The notes under the pieces are model-generated. The model ran no database searches. It had not been told where the DNA came from and saw nothing but the letters and a program-made list of their open reading frames with translations. A stretch of 32,674 bases of DNA, taken from contig NZ_RAWM01000104.1 in NCBI RefSeq assembly GCF_003668875.1, positions 1 to 32,674 on the forward strand. The letters run 5' to 3'. Every line of letters begins with the position of its first letter. The first letter of the stretch is position 1. The stretch comes from Corallococcus interemptor. GTDB lineage: Bacteria > Myxococcota > Myxococcia > Myxococcales > Myxococcaceae. The translations under genes were made by a program, and so were the position numbers. Below are positions 23,785 through 31,659 of this stretch, one piece after another.

Positions 23785-24367
23785 CGGCCTTGCGGCGTGG
23801 CGCGCCGCTCCCCATCAGCTTGTCCATCCACCGGTTGCTGATGCCGAAGTTGCGGTCCGGCGTCGCGAAGTGGTGCGCCATGTGGTGCGCGCGCAGCGCC
23901 CTGCCCCAGGCCGTGCGCGGCGTGCGGTGGTGCGTGGCCCAGTGGAGCGTGTCGTAGGTCACGTAGCCCCAGACGATGCCCACGAAGTACGGGAGCATCT
24001 CCGCCGGGCGGCCCACCCACCACAGCGCCCCCCCGATGAGCGAGGACAGCGGGACGGTGACGATGAGCGGCATCACCAGGCGCTGGGCGTCGTCCGGGTA
24101 CTTGTGGTGGTAGCCGTGGGCAATCTCATGCACCCGCTGGGTGAGCCGCCCCTTGCCTTCCCAGTGAAAGAAGAACCGGTGGATGCAGTACTCCATCAGC
24201 ACCCACGTCAGCAGGCCCAGCGGGATGAACAGCAGGGCCCGCCCCACCGTCGTCCGTCCCCCTGACAGGCCCCACACGAGCAGGCCCAGCGTGAGCGGGA
24301 TGTAGAGGAAGAACGGCACCGCCGGATGCAGCTTCGAGGCTGCCTCCATGAAGGCGTTCTCGAACAT
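23711..24367 (-). CDS. FA2H/Scs7-like fatty acid 2-hydroxylase (sterol desaturase family)
   Basis: This 218-aa integral membrane di-iron enzyme has all histidine boxes. They are H63-x4-H68 (HRFFFH), H80-x3-H84-x2-H87-H88 (HEIAHGYHH), H142-x3-H146-H147 (HWATHH) and H161-H162-x2-H165-H166 (HHMAHHF). The segment HHKYPDDAQRLVMPL strongly resembles the HH-x-x-P-x-D-x-x-R-L-V-x-P signature of yeast Scs7 and mammalian FA2H, which 2-hydroxylate the N-acyl chain of ceramides. Two or more membrane helices flank these boxes. The C-terminal 25 residues are Pro-rich and unlike the family. There is no cytochrome b5 domain, unlike the eukaryotic enzymes. ATG 24367 (MFENAFMEAASK) is the likely start. It is convergent with the phosphatase and shares 74 bp with it. 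Sphingolipid acyl hydroxylation is an inference from the motif and neighbours. Confidence 0.8.
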   Translation of the reverse strand: MFENAFMEAASKLHPAVPFFLYIPLTLGLLVWGLSGGRTTVGRALLFIPLGLLTWVLMEYCIHRFFFHWEGKGRLTQRVHEIAHGYHHKYPDDAQRLVMPLIVTVPLSSLIGGALWWVGRPAEMLPYFVGIVWGYVTYDTLHWATHHRTPRTAWGRALRAHHMAHHFATPDRNFGISNRWMDKLMGSGAPRRKAVRPPAPAHPSTPPRSPQGPAAAGR

Positions 24368-24451
24368 GCGGCCGGACTGATACCTCACGTATGCGCGCCC
24401 CATACTGGACGAAGGTTGGGACGGGCATGGCGCGCGCCAATCCACATGAAA

Positions 24452-24480
24452 AAGGCCCCAGCTTCATCAGCGGGGGCCTT
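24452..24480 (-). terminator. Rho-independent terminator of the minus-strand MMPL transporter
   Basis: AAGGCCCC (24452-24459) and GGGGCCTT (24473-24480) form an 8-bp stem. Read on the minus strand it is followed by a run of T, and it lies about 30 nt after the transporter stop, so it is a classic intrinsic terminator. It separates the transporter from the downstream hydroxylase. Confidence 0.75.
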
Positions 24481-24509
24481 CCTGTCCGCACGGGTACGAC
24501 CGCGGGGCG

Positions 24510-26996
24510 TCAGCTCTCCGCGGGGTGCTCGGTGCCCTCGCCGCTCGCCGGCGTGGACGTGGCACTGCTGTGCTTGTTGCGCCAGCGGTCCACCAGCAAG
24601 AGCAGCGCGGGGAAGCCCACCAGCACGATGACCATGTTCACCGCGAAGCCCAGGTTGGCCAGGTCACCAATGGAGTTGAGGCCCGGGTGCTTGGCGAACA
24701 CCAGCGCCAGGAAGCCGATGGCGCTGGTCAACAGGCCGCCGGTGATGGCCCGGCCCGTCTCCGCGTAGACCGTGACGAAGTCCGCGCCCGGCTCACCCAG
24801 GCGCTCAATCAGGTGCACGCCCGCGTCCACCGTCGTGCCGATGAGCACCGGGATGACGACGATGTTCAGGTAGTTGAACTGCAGGCCCATCAGCGACATC
24901 AGGCCCACCAGCGCCGCGATGGACAGCAGCGTGGGCAGCATGCAGATGACCGCGTTGCGCAAGCTCCCCAGCGTCAGCCACATGGCCAAAAAGACGCTGA
25001 CCACCGCGGCCACCAGGATGCGCGGGCCCTCGGAGGCCACCATGTCCAGGATGTCCGCCAGGATGAGCGCCTCGCCCGCCGCGGACACCTGGCTGCCGTC
25101 CGGCATCTGGAGGTTGCGCACCTCCTTGGTGAAGCGCCGCGTGCCCATGCCGTCCGACAGGCTCACGTTCGCGTAGACGAGCACCACGCCGCCCTTCTGG
25201 CCGGCCGCGGGCTCGAACTGGCGGCGCAGGCCCACCGGCAGGTCCTCGCGCACGAAGGGCTTCGCGGCCGTCATCTTCACCGCGCGCAGCAGGTCGTCAC
25301 GCTGGGCCTTGTCCACGCGCTCCGGGTCGATGCGCTGGAGCTTCTGGTGGATGGACTGCAAGAGCGCGTGCTTCTCCTCCTGCTGCGGCGGCACCAGGTC
25401 CTCCAGCGCGCCCACGAAGTCGATGGTGGACTCCTTGCCGAACTTCTCCTTGCGCGCCTGGAGCTGCTTCACGACCTCGCGCTCCATGGACTCGGAGTCC
25501 GTCAGCACCACCACCGGCGTCGCGGAGTAACCCAGGATGTGGTCGATGCGCCGGTCCAGCCGCACGCTGGGCAGCGACACGTCATCCAGCTTGGTGGAGT
25601 CGTAGTTGAAGCTCACCCGGTACGCCTGGCTGATGAGCCCCACCAGCCCCACGCCGATGACGATGGCCACCGCGCGGTAGTGGCGCGGCAGGAAGCGCGC
25701 GAGCATCGCCATGGGCCCGGACTGCGCCTGGTGCTCGCGCGGCACCCAGCCCCAGCGCGACACCAGCCCCAGCAGCGCCGGCAGGATGAGCAGGTACGAC
25801 GCCACGCTCACCATCATGCCCACCGCCGCGATGACGCCGAACTCGTGGAACGCCCTGAACTCCGACCACGACAGGGAGAGGAACGTGAGCGCCGCCACCA
25901 GCGCGGAGATGAGCGCGGAGAAGCCCGTGTGCCGGAACGTCTCGCGCACCGCCTCCTCCGACGTCATGCCCTCCGAGCGCAGCGTGCCCCAGCGCCCCAG
26001 CAGGTGGATGCCGTGCTCCACGCCCAGGCCGCCCAGCACCGCGGCGAGGAAGCCCGTCAGGAGATTGACCTGCCCGTACGCGATGCCCACGAAGCCGTAG
26101 GTCCACGACAGGCCCGCGACCACGGGCACCATGGTGAGGCCCACGGACAGCGCGCTGCGGAAGTGGAAGACGAGGTAGGCCAGCAGCAGCACCAGCGCCA
26201 GCGTGGACGCGCGCGCCAGGTCGCCGGTGATGACCGCCTGCTGATCAATCTTCTTCTTGAACGTGCCGGTGACGGCCGTGTGGAAGCCGGGGCCGTACTT
26301 CGACAGGTCCTGCTTCGCCAGGTAGTCCTCCACCTGGGCGATGACCTTCTTGGAGTAGCCCAGGTCCGCGGAGGAGCCCTTGGCCTTGAGGAGCATCACC
26401 ACCATGCGCTCCTGCGGATCCAGGTAGTACGTGCCACCCTGCCCCGCGAGCCGCATGTTCGCGCCGCCGGTGTACTTCTGCTGGATGTCGCTGAAGTCCA
26501 GCGACGGGGCCGGCTCCTCCTCCAGGCGCACGAAGAGCGGGTTGGCCTGCTCCTTCTCCCACGCGAACCTCGCGTCGATGCGCTGCTCGATGGTCTTCAG
26601 GTCCGGCAGGTCCACGTAGTAGAGGCCGCGCTCCTCGAAGAACTGGCTGGGCCGCTGCGCGTTGACGAAGCGGATCTCCGACAGGGCCGCCAGCTTCGGG
26701 GCCAGGTCATCCACGAACTGCTTGAGCTGCTCCGGCTCCGCGCCGATGCCGGCCACCACCACGTTGCCCTGACCGCCGAAGCGCGTGCGCAGCTTCTCCA
26801 GGTCCTGGACGGACGGGAACGACTTGGGCAGCAGGTTCGCCAGGTCCGCGTTGAGGCGCAGGTCGCGCGCGAAGAAGGCGCCCAGACCCGTGAGGACCAG
26901 CGTCACGAACAGCGCCACCCAGGGCCTGCGGTGGCTGCGGGCCGCCAGGGAGCCCATCGCCGCCTCGAACCGTCCGGACCACCGCGTCTCACTCAT
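24510..26996 (-). CDS. MMPL/RND-family transporter
   Basis: This 828-aa protein has the two-repeat RND layout: a first membrane helix at about residues 26-45 and a large periplasmic loop. A block of five helices follows (about 260-420, with VNLLTGFLAAVLGGLGVEHGI as the conserved helix), then a second loop and a second five-helix block at about 670-810 (FNYLNIVVIPVLIGTTVDAGVHLI). The conserved G-x-x-x-D/E residues in TM4 and TM10 (GVEHGIHLL, TVDAGVHLI) are where proton relay residues sit. Members of this group export lipids such as hopanoids or siderophores. Its substrate is unknown; the adjacent lipid genes make a lipid cargo plausible. It has a homologous partner divergently encoded at 27433-29958. 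Confidence 0.85.
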   Translation of the reverse strand: MSETRWSGRFEAAMGSLAARSHRRPWVALFVTLVLTGLGAFFARDLRLNADLANLLPKSFPSVQDLEKLRTRFGGQGNVVVAGIGAEPEQLKQFVDDLAPKLAALSEIRFVNAQRPSQFFEERGLYYVDLPDLKTIEQRIDARFAWEKEQANPLFVRLEEEPAPSLDFSDIQQKYTGGANMRLAGQGGTYYLDPQERMVVMLLKAKGSSADLGYSKKVIAQVEDYLAKQDLSKYGPGFHTAVTGTFKKKIDQQAVITGDLARASTLALVLLLAYLVFHFRSALSVGLTMVPVVAGLSWTYGFVGIAYGQVNLLTGFLAAVLGGLGVEHGIHLLGRWGTLRSEGMTSEEAVRETFRHTGFSALISALVAALTFLSLSWSEFRAFHEFGVIAAVGMMVSVASYLLILPALLGLVSRWGWVPREHQAQSGPMAMLARFLPRHYRAVAIVIGVGLVGLISQAYRVSFNYDSTKLDDVSLPSVRLDRRIDHILGYSATPVVVLTDSESMEREVVKQLQARKEKFGKESTIDFVGALEDLVPPQQEEKHALLQSIHQKLQRIDPERVDKAQRDDLLRAVKMTAAKPFVREDLPVGLRRQFEPAAGQKGGVVLVYANVSLSDGMGTRRFTKEVRNLQMPDGSQVSAAGEALILADILDMVASEGPRILVAAVVSVFLAMWLTLGSLRNAVICMLPTLLSIAALVGLMSLMGLQFNYLNIVVIPVLIGTTVDAGVHLIERLGEPGADFVTVYAETGRAITGGLLTSAIGFLALVFAKHPGLNSIGDLANLGFAVNMVIVLVGFPALLLLVDRWRNKHSSATSTPASGEGTEHPAES

Positions 26997-27432
26997 GGAT
27001 GTGATTTCCTGCTGTAGGCCCGCGCCGCGTAACGGCCGGGGACAACCTTGAGCCCGAACGAACCGGGCCGCTCACGCGTATATGCCCCGGGCCACCGTGC
27101 GTCCAGGCATCGGCCCGGGGCCTCCGCCGGCTGGATGCCCTGTCCGGGGGAACAAAGGGCGCATCAACAAACGCCGCCATGTATGCCGCCGCCGCGCGAG
27201 CCATGCCAGCGGATCCGCGCCCCTCTGGGGATTGAGGCATTTTGCCCCAGGCTTGCCGACACCGGCGGCCGGGGGGCCCGGCCCCTCGCGCGGTGTGCCG
27301 GAGGGTGGCGGGATGGGCAGCTTTGCCTCGACGCGGGCCCTGCCGGGAAGCAGGCGCCGCGAGGAGGGGATGCCGCCCGCGCGGCCCCGGTCCGGCCAGT
27401 GCCGGCTCCCGGAGCGCGGGCGCCCGGGACAC
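26997..27432. promoter_or_regulatory. Divergent intergenic region between two MMPL transporters
   Basis: This 436-bp stretch without a convincing gene separates the divergent transporter genes and should contain both promoters. I see no clear consensus boxes or strong palindromes. The open frame on the plus strand continues upstream of the second transporter to 27082 but its residues are unlike any RND N terminus. Confidence 0.45.
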
Positions 27433-29958
27433 ATGGGCTCGAACCCGTCTTCATCCGCGGAGCGCTCGTGGATGCACCGCGTGGAACGCACGATGGGTGC
27501 GTTGGCCGCGCACAACCACCGCCGCCCCGTCATCGCGCTCGTCTGCGCGCTCGTGCTGTCCGTCGTGGGGCTCCTGTCCGCCCGTCACCTGGCGCTCAAC
27601 GCGAACCTGGTGGACCTGCTGCCCCAATCCTTCCAGAGCGTGCAGGCCATCCACACGCTGGAGCAGCGCTTTGGCGCGCAGGGCTGGGTGGTGGTGGTGG
27701 GCGAGGACGGGGACCCGGCGCAGCTCCAGCGCTTCGCGGAGGACCTGGCGCCGAAGCTGGAGGCGCTGCCGGGCATCCGCTACGTGGAAATCACCCGGCC
27801 CAGCAGCTTCTTCCGCAGCCACGCGCTCTACTTCTTGTCGCCAGAAGACCTGAAGGAGGTGGAGCACCGCATCGACGCGCGCCTCACCTGGGAGAAGGCG
27901 CGCGCCAACCCGCTCTTCGTGCCGCTGGACGACGACCCGGCCCCGTCGCTGGACTTCTCCGACCTGGAGAAGAAGTACGGCGGCAACGCGGTGACGCGCC
28001 TGTCCAGCCACCCCAGTGACTACTACCTGGACCCCTCCGCGCGCCGCGTGGTGGTGCTGGCCAAGCCGGAGGTGTCCTCCGCGGACCTCACCTTCTCCAC
28101 GAAGATCGTCGAGGAGGTGCAGGGCGTGCTGCGGCAGCAGGACCTGTCGAAGTACGGCCCCGGCTTCCGCACGGCCATCACCGGTTCGTTCCAGAAGAAG
28201 ATGGATCAACAGGCGCAGATCACCCGCGACGTGGCGGTGTCCTCCACCGTGGCCACGGTGCTGGTGCTGCTCTACCTGTTCCTGCACTTCCGGGGCGCGC
28301 TCGCGGTGGGGCTGGTGCTGGCGCCGGTGGGCGCGGGCCTCGCGTGGACGTACGGCCTGGTGGCCGTGGCGTATGGCCGGGTGAACCTGCTCACGGCCTT
28401 CCTGGGCGCCATCCTGGGCGGCCTGGGCGTGGAGCACGGCATCCACCTGCTGGGCCGCTACCTCGCGCTGCGCGGCGAGGGGCGTTCGTCGGAGGGCGCC
28501 ACGCGCGAGTCGTTCACGCACACGGGAGGCGCGGCGCTGGTGTCCGCGCTGGTGGCGGCGCTCACCTTCTTCGTGCTGGGCACGTCGCAGCTGACCGCGT
28601 TCCGCGAGTTCGGCGTCATCGCGGGCGTGGGCATGCTGGTGCTCGTGCTCGCGTACGTGGTGGTGCTGCCGGCGCTGCTGGGGCTGGTGTCGCGCTGGGG
28701 CTGGAACCCGCGACCCTCCTCCACGGAGACGACGGAGGCGCCGCTGGGCCGCGTCATCACCCACCGGCGCGGGCTGCTCACCGCCGTGTCCGCGCTCGTG
28801 GTGGTGGGCCTGCTCACGCAGCTGCCGCGCGTGCGGTTCGACTACGACATCTCCTCGCTGCAGGACCAGCGGCTGGACTCGTTCGTCCTGGACCGCGCCG
28901 TGAACCAGCTCATCGGCTATTCGCAGGTCCCGCTGGTGGTGCTCACGCACTCGCGCGAGGAGGAGGCGGCCGTCGTGCGCGAGCTCCAGGAGCGCAAGCG
29001 GCAGCGGGGCGAGTCCTCCACGGTGGACTTCGTGGCGGCGCTCGCGAGCCTGGTGCCGGAGCGGCAGCAGGAGAAGCAGGCCATCCTCCAGGACATCGGG
29101 AGGCTGCTGGAGGACGTGCCCGAAGGGCGGCTCACCCCGGAGCAGCGCGGACGGCTGGAGGAGCTGAGGAGGCAGGTGCGGGCGAAGCCCTTCACGGAGG
29201 CGGACCTGCCCTCCAGCGTGCGCCAGCAGTTCCAGGGGCGCGGCGGCCCGGGCACCGGCTTCGTGCTGGTGTATCCGTCCGCGGACCAGTCCAACGGCCA
29301 GGCCATGCGCCGGCTGGCGAAGGAGGTCCGCGGGGTGGCGCTGCCGGATGGCCGGACCGCGGTGGTGGCGGGCGAGGCGATGGTGCAGGCGGACATCTTC
29401 GACACCGTGTCGCGCGAGGCGCCGTACATCCTGCTGGGCTCCACGCTCATGGTGCTGCTGGCCATGTGGGTGACGCTGGGCGGGCTGCGCAGCGCGCTGC
29501 TGTGCCTGATGCCCACGGTGGTGTCGCTGTTCGCGGTGCTGGGGCTGATGCCGCTGCTGCGCATGGAGTTCAACTACCTCAACATCCTGGTCATCCCGGT
29601 GCTCATCGGGACGACGGTGGACGCGGGCGTGCACCTCATCACGCGGCTCGCGTCGCCGGGCAGCGACTTCGTGCGGGTGTATTCGGAGACGGGCAAGGCC
29701 ATCTGCGGGGGCCTGCTCACGAGCGCGGTGGGCTTTGGCGCGCTGCTGCTGGCGGATCACCCGGGGCTCAACTCGATTGGCGCCCTGGCGAACGTGGGGT
29801 TCGGGATGAACCTGCTCATCATGCTGGTGACCTTCCCGGCCCTGCTGCTGGTGCTCTCCGAGCGCAAGCGGCGCCACCGCGCGGTTCCCCCACGGCTCCG
29901 GGGTGAGCACCTCATGGGAAGAGGCCAGGGTCCTCACCGGCCCACGCCCTTTCATTAG
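27433..29958 (+). CDS. MMPL/RND-family transporter (paralogue of the 24510-26996 gene)
   Basis: The 841-aa protein (from ATG 27433) is closely similar in sequence to the divergent transporter throughout. For example, its start MGALAAHNHRRPVIALVCAL parallels MGSLAARSHRRPWVALFVTL, and the C-terminal FNYLNILVIPVLIGTTVDAG is nearly identical. It has the same RND topology: helix 1, periplasmic loop, five helices (conserved GGLGVEHGIHLLGRY), second loop, five helices. The start is uncertain because upstream in-frame codons lack homology; ATG 27433 or ATG 27472 (MHRVERTMGAL) are both reasonable, and no strong ribosome binding site is visible. A tail of about 25 residues after the last helix is basic. 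Substrate unknown; lipid export is inferred. Confidence 0.83.
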   Translation: MGSNPSSSAERSWMHRVERTMGALAAHNHRRPVIALVCALVLSVVGLLSARHLALNANLVDLLPQSFQSVQAIHTLEQRFGAQGWVVVVGEDGDPAQLQRFAEDLAPKLEALPGIRYVEITRPSSFFRSHALYFLSPEDLKEVEHRIDARLTWEKARANPLFVPLDDDPAPSLDFSDLEKKYGGNAVTRLSSHPSDYYLDPSARRVVVLAKPEVSSADLTFSTKIVEEVQGVLRQQDLSKYGPGFRTAITGSFQKKMDQQAQITRDVAVSSTVATVLVLLYLFLHFRGALAVGLVLAPVGAGLAWTYGLVAVAYGRVNLLTAFLGAILGGLGVEHGIHLLGRYLALRGEGRSSEGATRESFTHTGGAALVSALVAALTFFVLGTSQLTAFREFGVIAGVGMLVLVLAYVVVLPALLGLVSRWGWNPRPSSTETTEAPLGRVITHRRGLLTAVSALVVVGLLTQLPRVRFDYDISSLQDQRLDSFVLDRAVNQLIGYSQVPLVVLTHSREEEAAVVRELQERKRQRGESSTVDFVAALASLVPERQQEKQAILQDIGRLLEDVPEGRLTPEQRGRLEELRRQVRAKPFTEADLPSSVRQQFQGRGGPGTGFVLVYPSADQSNGQAMRRLAKEVRGVALPDGRTAVVAGEAMVQADIFDTVSREAPYILLGSTLMVLLAMWVTLGGLRSALLCLMPTVVSLFAVLGLMPLLRMEFNYLNILVIPVLIGTTVDAGVHLITRLASPGSDFVRVYSETGKAICGGLLTSAVGFGALLLADHPGLNSIGALANVGFGMNLLIMLVTFPALLLVLSERKRRHRAVPPRLRGEHLMGRGQGPHRPTPFH

Positions 29959-30003
29959 GCCGAGGCGTCGTCCGCCCGGCCCCACCCGGCAAGGAGCAGC
30001 ACG

Positions 30004-30717
30004 ATGTCTCAGCAATGGATCTGGATGAGCGTGGCGGCCGGGACCCTGGCGCTGGGCTCCGCGCACGCGCAGGTGGATCCGAACTCCGCCGGCGCCATCA
30101 CCACGAGTCAGCCGAACCCGGGTGCGGCGCCGGGCACCCCCGACCCCATCAACAGTGTGTCGGCCAGTCCGACGACGCCGCTCATTGGCAATGTCACCGG
30201 CGCGAACTCGGGCACCGGCGGCAGCGGCACCAGCACGGGCGCGGTGATTCCGCAGCCGTACAGCGCACAGCCCTTCGTCTCCGGCAACTCGCCTGACACG
30301 CTGCCGCCCAGCCCGGGCACCGCCACCACCGTGACGGGCGGAGGCAGCGTGGTGGCGCCCGGCTCCGCGACCACCGTGACGGGCACGGGCGCGGTGCTGC
30401 CCGGCAGCACCTCCACCGTGGCGGGCTCCACGGGCTCCACCGCCACCATGGGCGCGCTGATGCCACCCGCGACGACCACGCCGGGCACCTCGCTGCCGGG
30501 TGCCTCCAACAGCACCGTGACACCGGGGACACCCACGGGGACCCTGTCCAGCACGGGCGCGGTGCTGCCTCCGGCCACCGGCCTCACGCCCCCTGGCATC
30601 ACGGGCTCGCAGCCCGGCACCGCCCAGCCCCCCACGCTGTCGCCGGACAGCAACACGTCCAGCAACTCCGTGACGCCCATTGGCGGCGGCAACGTGACCC
30701 AACCCGTCGGCCCCTGA
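30004..30717 (+). CDS. exported Ser/Thr/Gly/Pro-rich low-complexity protein
   Basis: The 237-aa product begins with a signal peptide (MSQQWIWMSVAAGTLALGSAHA) and a mature part of low complexity rich in Thr, Gly, Pro and Ser, with recurring motifs of the TVTG/GAVLP type (TTVTGGGSVVAPG, TTVTGTGAVLPG, STGAVLPPATG). There are no cysteines and no recognisable domain. It may be a surface or matrix-associated protein; function unknown. AAGGAG lies 8 nt before ATG 30004. A long perfect hairpin follows the stop. Confidence 0.7.
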   Translation: MSQQWIWMSVAAGTLALGSAHAQVDPNSAGAITTSQPNPGAAPGTPDPINSVSASPTTPLIGNVTGANSGTGGSGTSTGAVIPQPYSAQPFVSGNSPDTLPPSPGTATTVTGGGSVVAPGSATTVTGTGAVLPGSTSTVAGSTGSTATMGALMPPATTTPGTSLPGASNSTVTPGTPTGTLSSTGAVLPPATGLTPPGITGSQPGTAQPPTLSPDSNTSSNSVTPIGGGNVTQPVGP

Positions 30718-30741
30718 GCTTTCGAACCAGATGCCATACAG

Positions 30742-30784
30742 AAAGACGGCAAGTCCCTCATTCGATGAGGAGCTTGCCGTCTTT
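30742..30784. terminator. Bidirectional intrinsic terminator
   Basis: AAAGACGGCAAG (30742-30753) and CTTGCCGTCTTT (30773-30784) form a perfect 12-bp stem that continues inward to a TCG loop. The A/T-bearing ends give short U runs on both strands. It lies between the stop of the exported protein gene and the stop of the convergent toxin gene, so it can serve both. Confidence 0.8.
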
Positions 30785-30786
30785 CG

Positions 30787-31086
30787 CTACGGATGAGGGG
30801 TAATCGCGATAATCGTTACGACGTTCTTGCCCGGTCCGTAGTGCCAAAAAACCCTATACGCGCCCGGCGTATTGTTCTCGGCATATGCCTCGAACACCTC
30901 TTCGCCATCCTTCCCCTCCAAAGAGTCGTACTTATGGGTCTGGAGGCTGCGGTGGCGAAGGTCAATCTCCATCAGGCCCAGCGTCTTTCTTACGGCTTCA
31001 AGCCGCTTAGCCAAGCCTTTATCCGCCTCCAAAGCTGCAAGGTTGGACTCTGCCTCCTTGGTGAAAAGGAGCTTATTCGTCGGCAT
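30787..31086 (-). CDS. RelE/ParE-superfamily toxin-like protein
   Basis: The 99-aa protein fits the small RelE/ParE-like fold. An N-terminal strand (NKLLFTKEAESNLAALEAD) leads into two helices (KGLAKRLEAVRKTLGLMEID). The C-terminal strands (EVFEAYAENNTPGAYRVFWHYGPGKNVVTIIAITPHP) have the Tyr-Arg-Val-Phe-Trp and final I-x-x-I-T-P-H-P pattern typical of the family. RelE-type toxins cut ribosome-bound mRNA; ParE-type inhibit gyrase, and the sequence does not decide between them. Its start lies 14 nt inside the upstream antitoxin gene, the usual order and coupling of a toxin-antitoxin pair. Confidence 0.72.
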   Translation of the reverse strand: MPTNKLLFTKEAESNLAALEADKGLAKRLEAVRKTLGLMEIDLRHRSLQTHKYDSLEGKDGEEVFEAYAENNTPGAYRVFWHYGPGKNVVTIIAITPHP

Positions 31087-31348
31087 ACGCGGCGAAGCTT
31101 CCGAGCTCCTTCACTTCGCCCCGAGCGGACTGCTCCAACCCCTTCTTTACCGAACCCAGGGCCTTCCGGTTCTTGAAGATCCAAGCTTCCTTGGCGGGGA
31201 TTTCCACGTGTGGGTGCAGAATCAAGGTGCCGTCTTTGCTCTCTTCGATGGTGTAGCTGCTTACGCCAGCTGCCAGCGCGCCCAAGGTCACTCGCCCCTT
31301 GCTATCCGGCCTTACGATTTGGACCGGCACGTCCGCGCGCATGCTCAT
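31073..31348 (-). CDS. AbrB/MazE-type antitoxin
   Basis: The 91-aa protein has an N-terminal swapped-hairpin DNA-binding motif of the SpoVT-AbrB kind (VQIVRPDSKGRVTLGALAAG, residues 8-27), then a short strand (YTIEESKDGTLILHP) and a C-terminal helical tail (EIPAKEAWIFKNRKALGSVKKG) that should wrap the toxin. It is the likely antitoxin for the overlapping toxin gene. The start at ATG 31348 follows AGGGG 8 nt upstream. It should also repress its own promoter through the repeats at 31396-31452. Confidence 0.75.
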   Translation of the reverse strand: MSMRADVPVQIVRPDSKGRVTLGALAAGVSSYTIEESKDGTLILHPHVEIPAKEAWIFKNRKALGSVKKGLEQSARGEVKELGSFAAYADE

Positions 31349-31385
31349 TTTGGTTTCCCCTCGAAGCATCAATCGACGATGTAAA

Positions 31386-31452
31386 GTTATCTAGCGGTGG
31401 GACTTAACTCAAGTGGGAACCTGATTTACTCCCACCAAGATTAAATCCCACC
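31386..31452 (-). promoter_or_regulatory. Candidate toxin-antitoxin promoter and operator with nested GTGGGA repeats
   Basis: Four copies of a GTGGGA/TCCCAC motif sit here in two nested inverted pairs. The outer pair is GGTGGGACTTAA (31396-31407) and TTAAATCCCACC (31441-31452), 11 of 12 bases symmetric; the inner pair is GTGGGA (31413-31418) and TCCCAC (31430-31435). Between about 31386 and 31412 on the minus strand, TTGAGT and GATAAC with a 15-bp spacer could be a weak promoter that overlaps the left repeats. The area is AT-richer than its surroundings and lies 40-100 bp upstream of the antitoxin start, so repression by the AbrB-like protein is likely but inferred. Confidence 0.5.
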
Positions 31453-31659
31453 AGAACGTTTCGCCCTGGTTTGACACTTTCCCTCCCCCCAAAGGGCAAA
31501 GTCGCCTCGCGCAAGCCTCCCCTTCCGCCCGCCCCTGCCGTCCCCCGAGCAGGCAGGCGGATGAGCCACCCCTGCACACACCCTGGGGCCTGCTCACCTT
31601 CGGTCCTGCAGGCAGCCAGGACCTTTCAAGCAGTCAGACACCTACTCGGGGGAATCCAC

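Noticed and set aside
24525-27017. An 830-codon open frame on the plus strand opposite the first transporter
   Set aside because: It is another antisense shadow with biased composition, with no ribosome binding site or family resemblance.
27451-30702. A 1083-codon open frame on the minus strand opposite the second transporter
   Set aside because: It is the antisense shadow of a well-conserved RND gene in GC-rich DNA; its residues are Arg/His/Gly/Ala rich with no domain.
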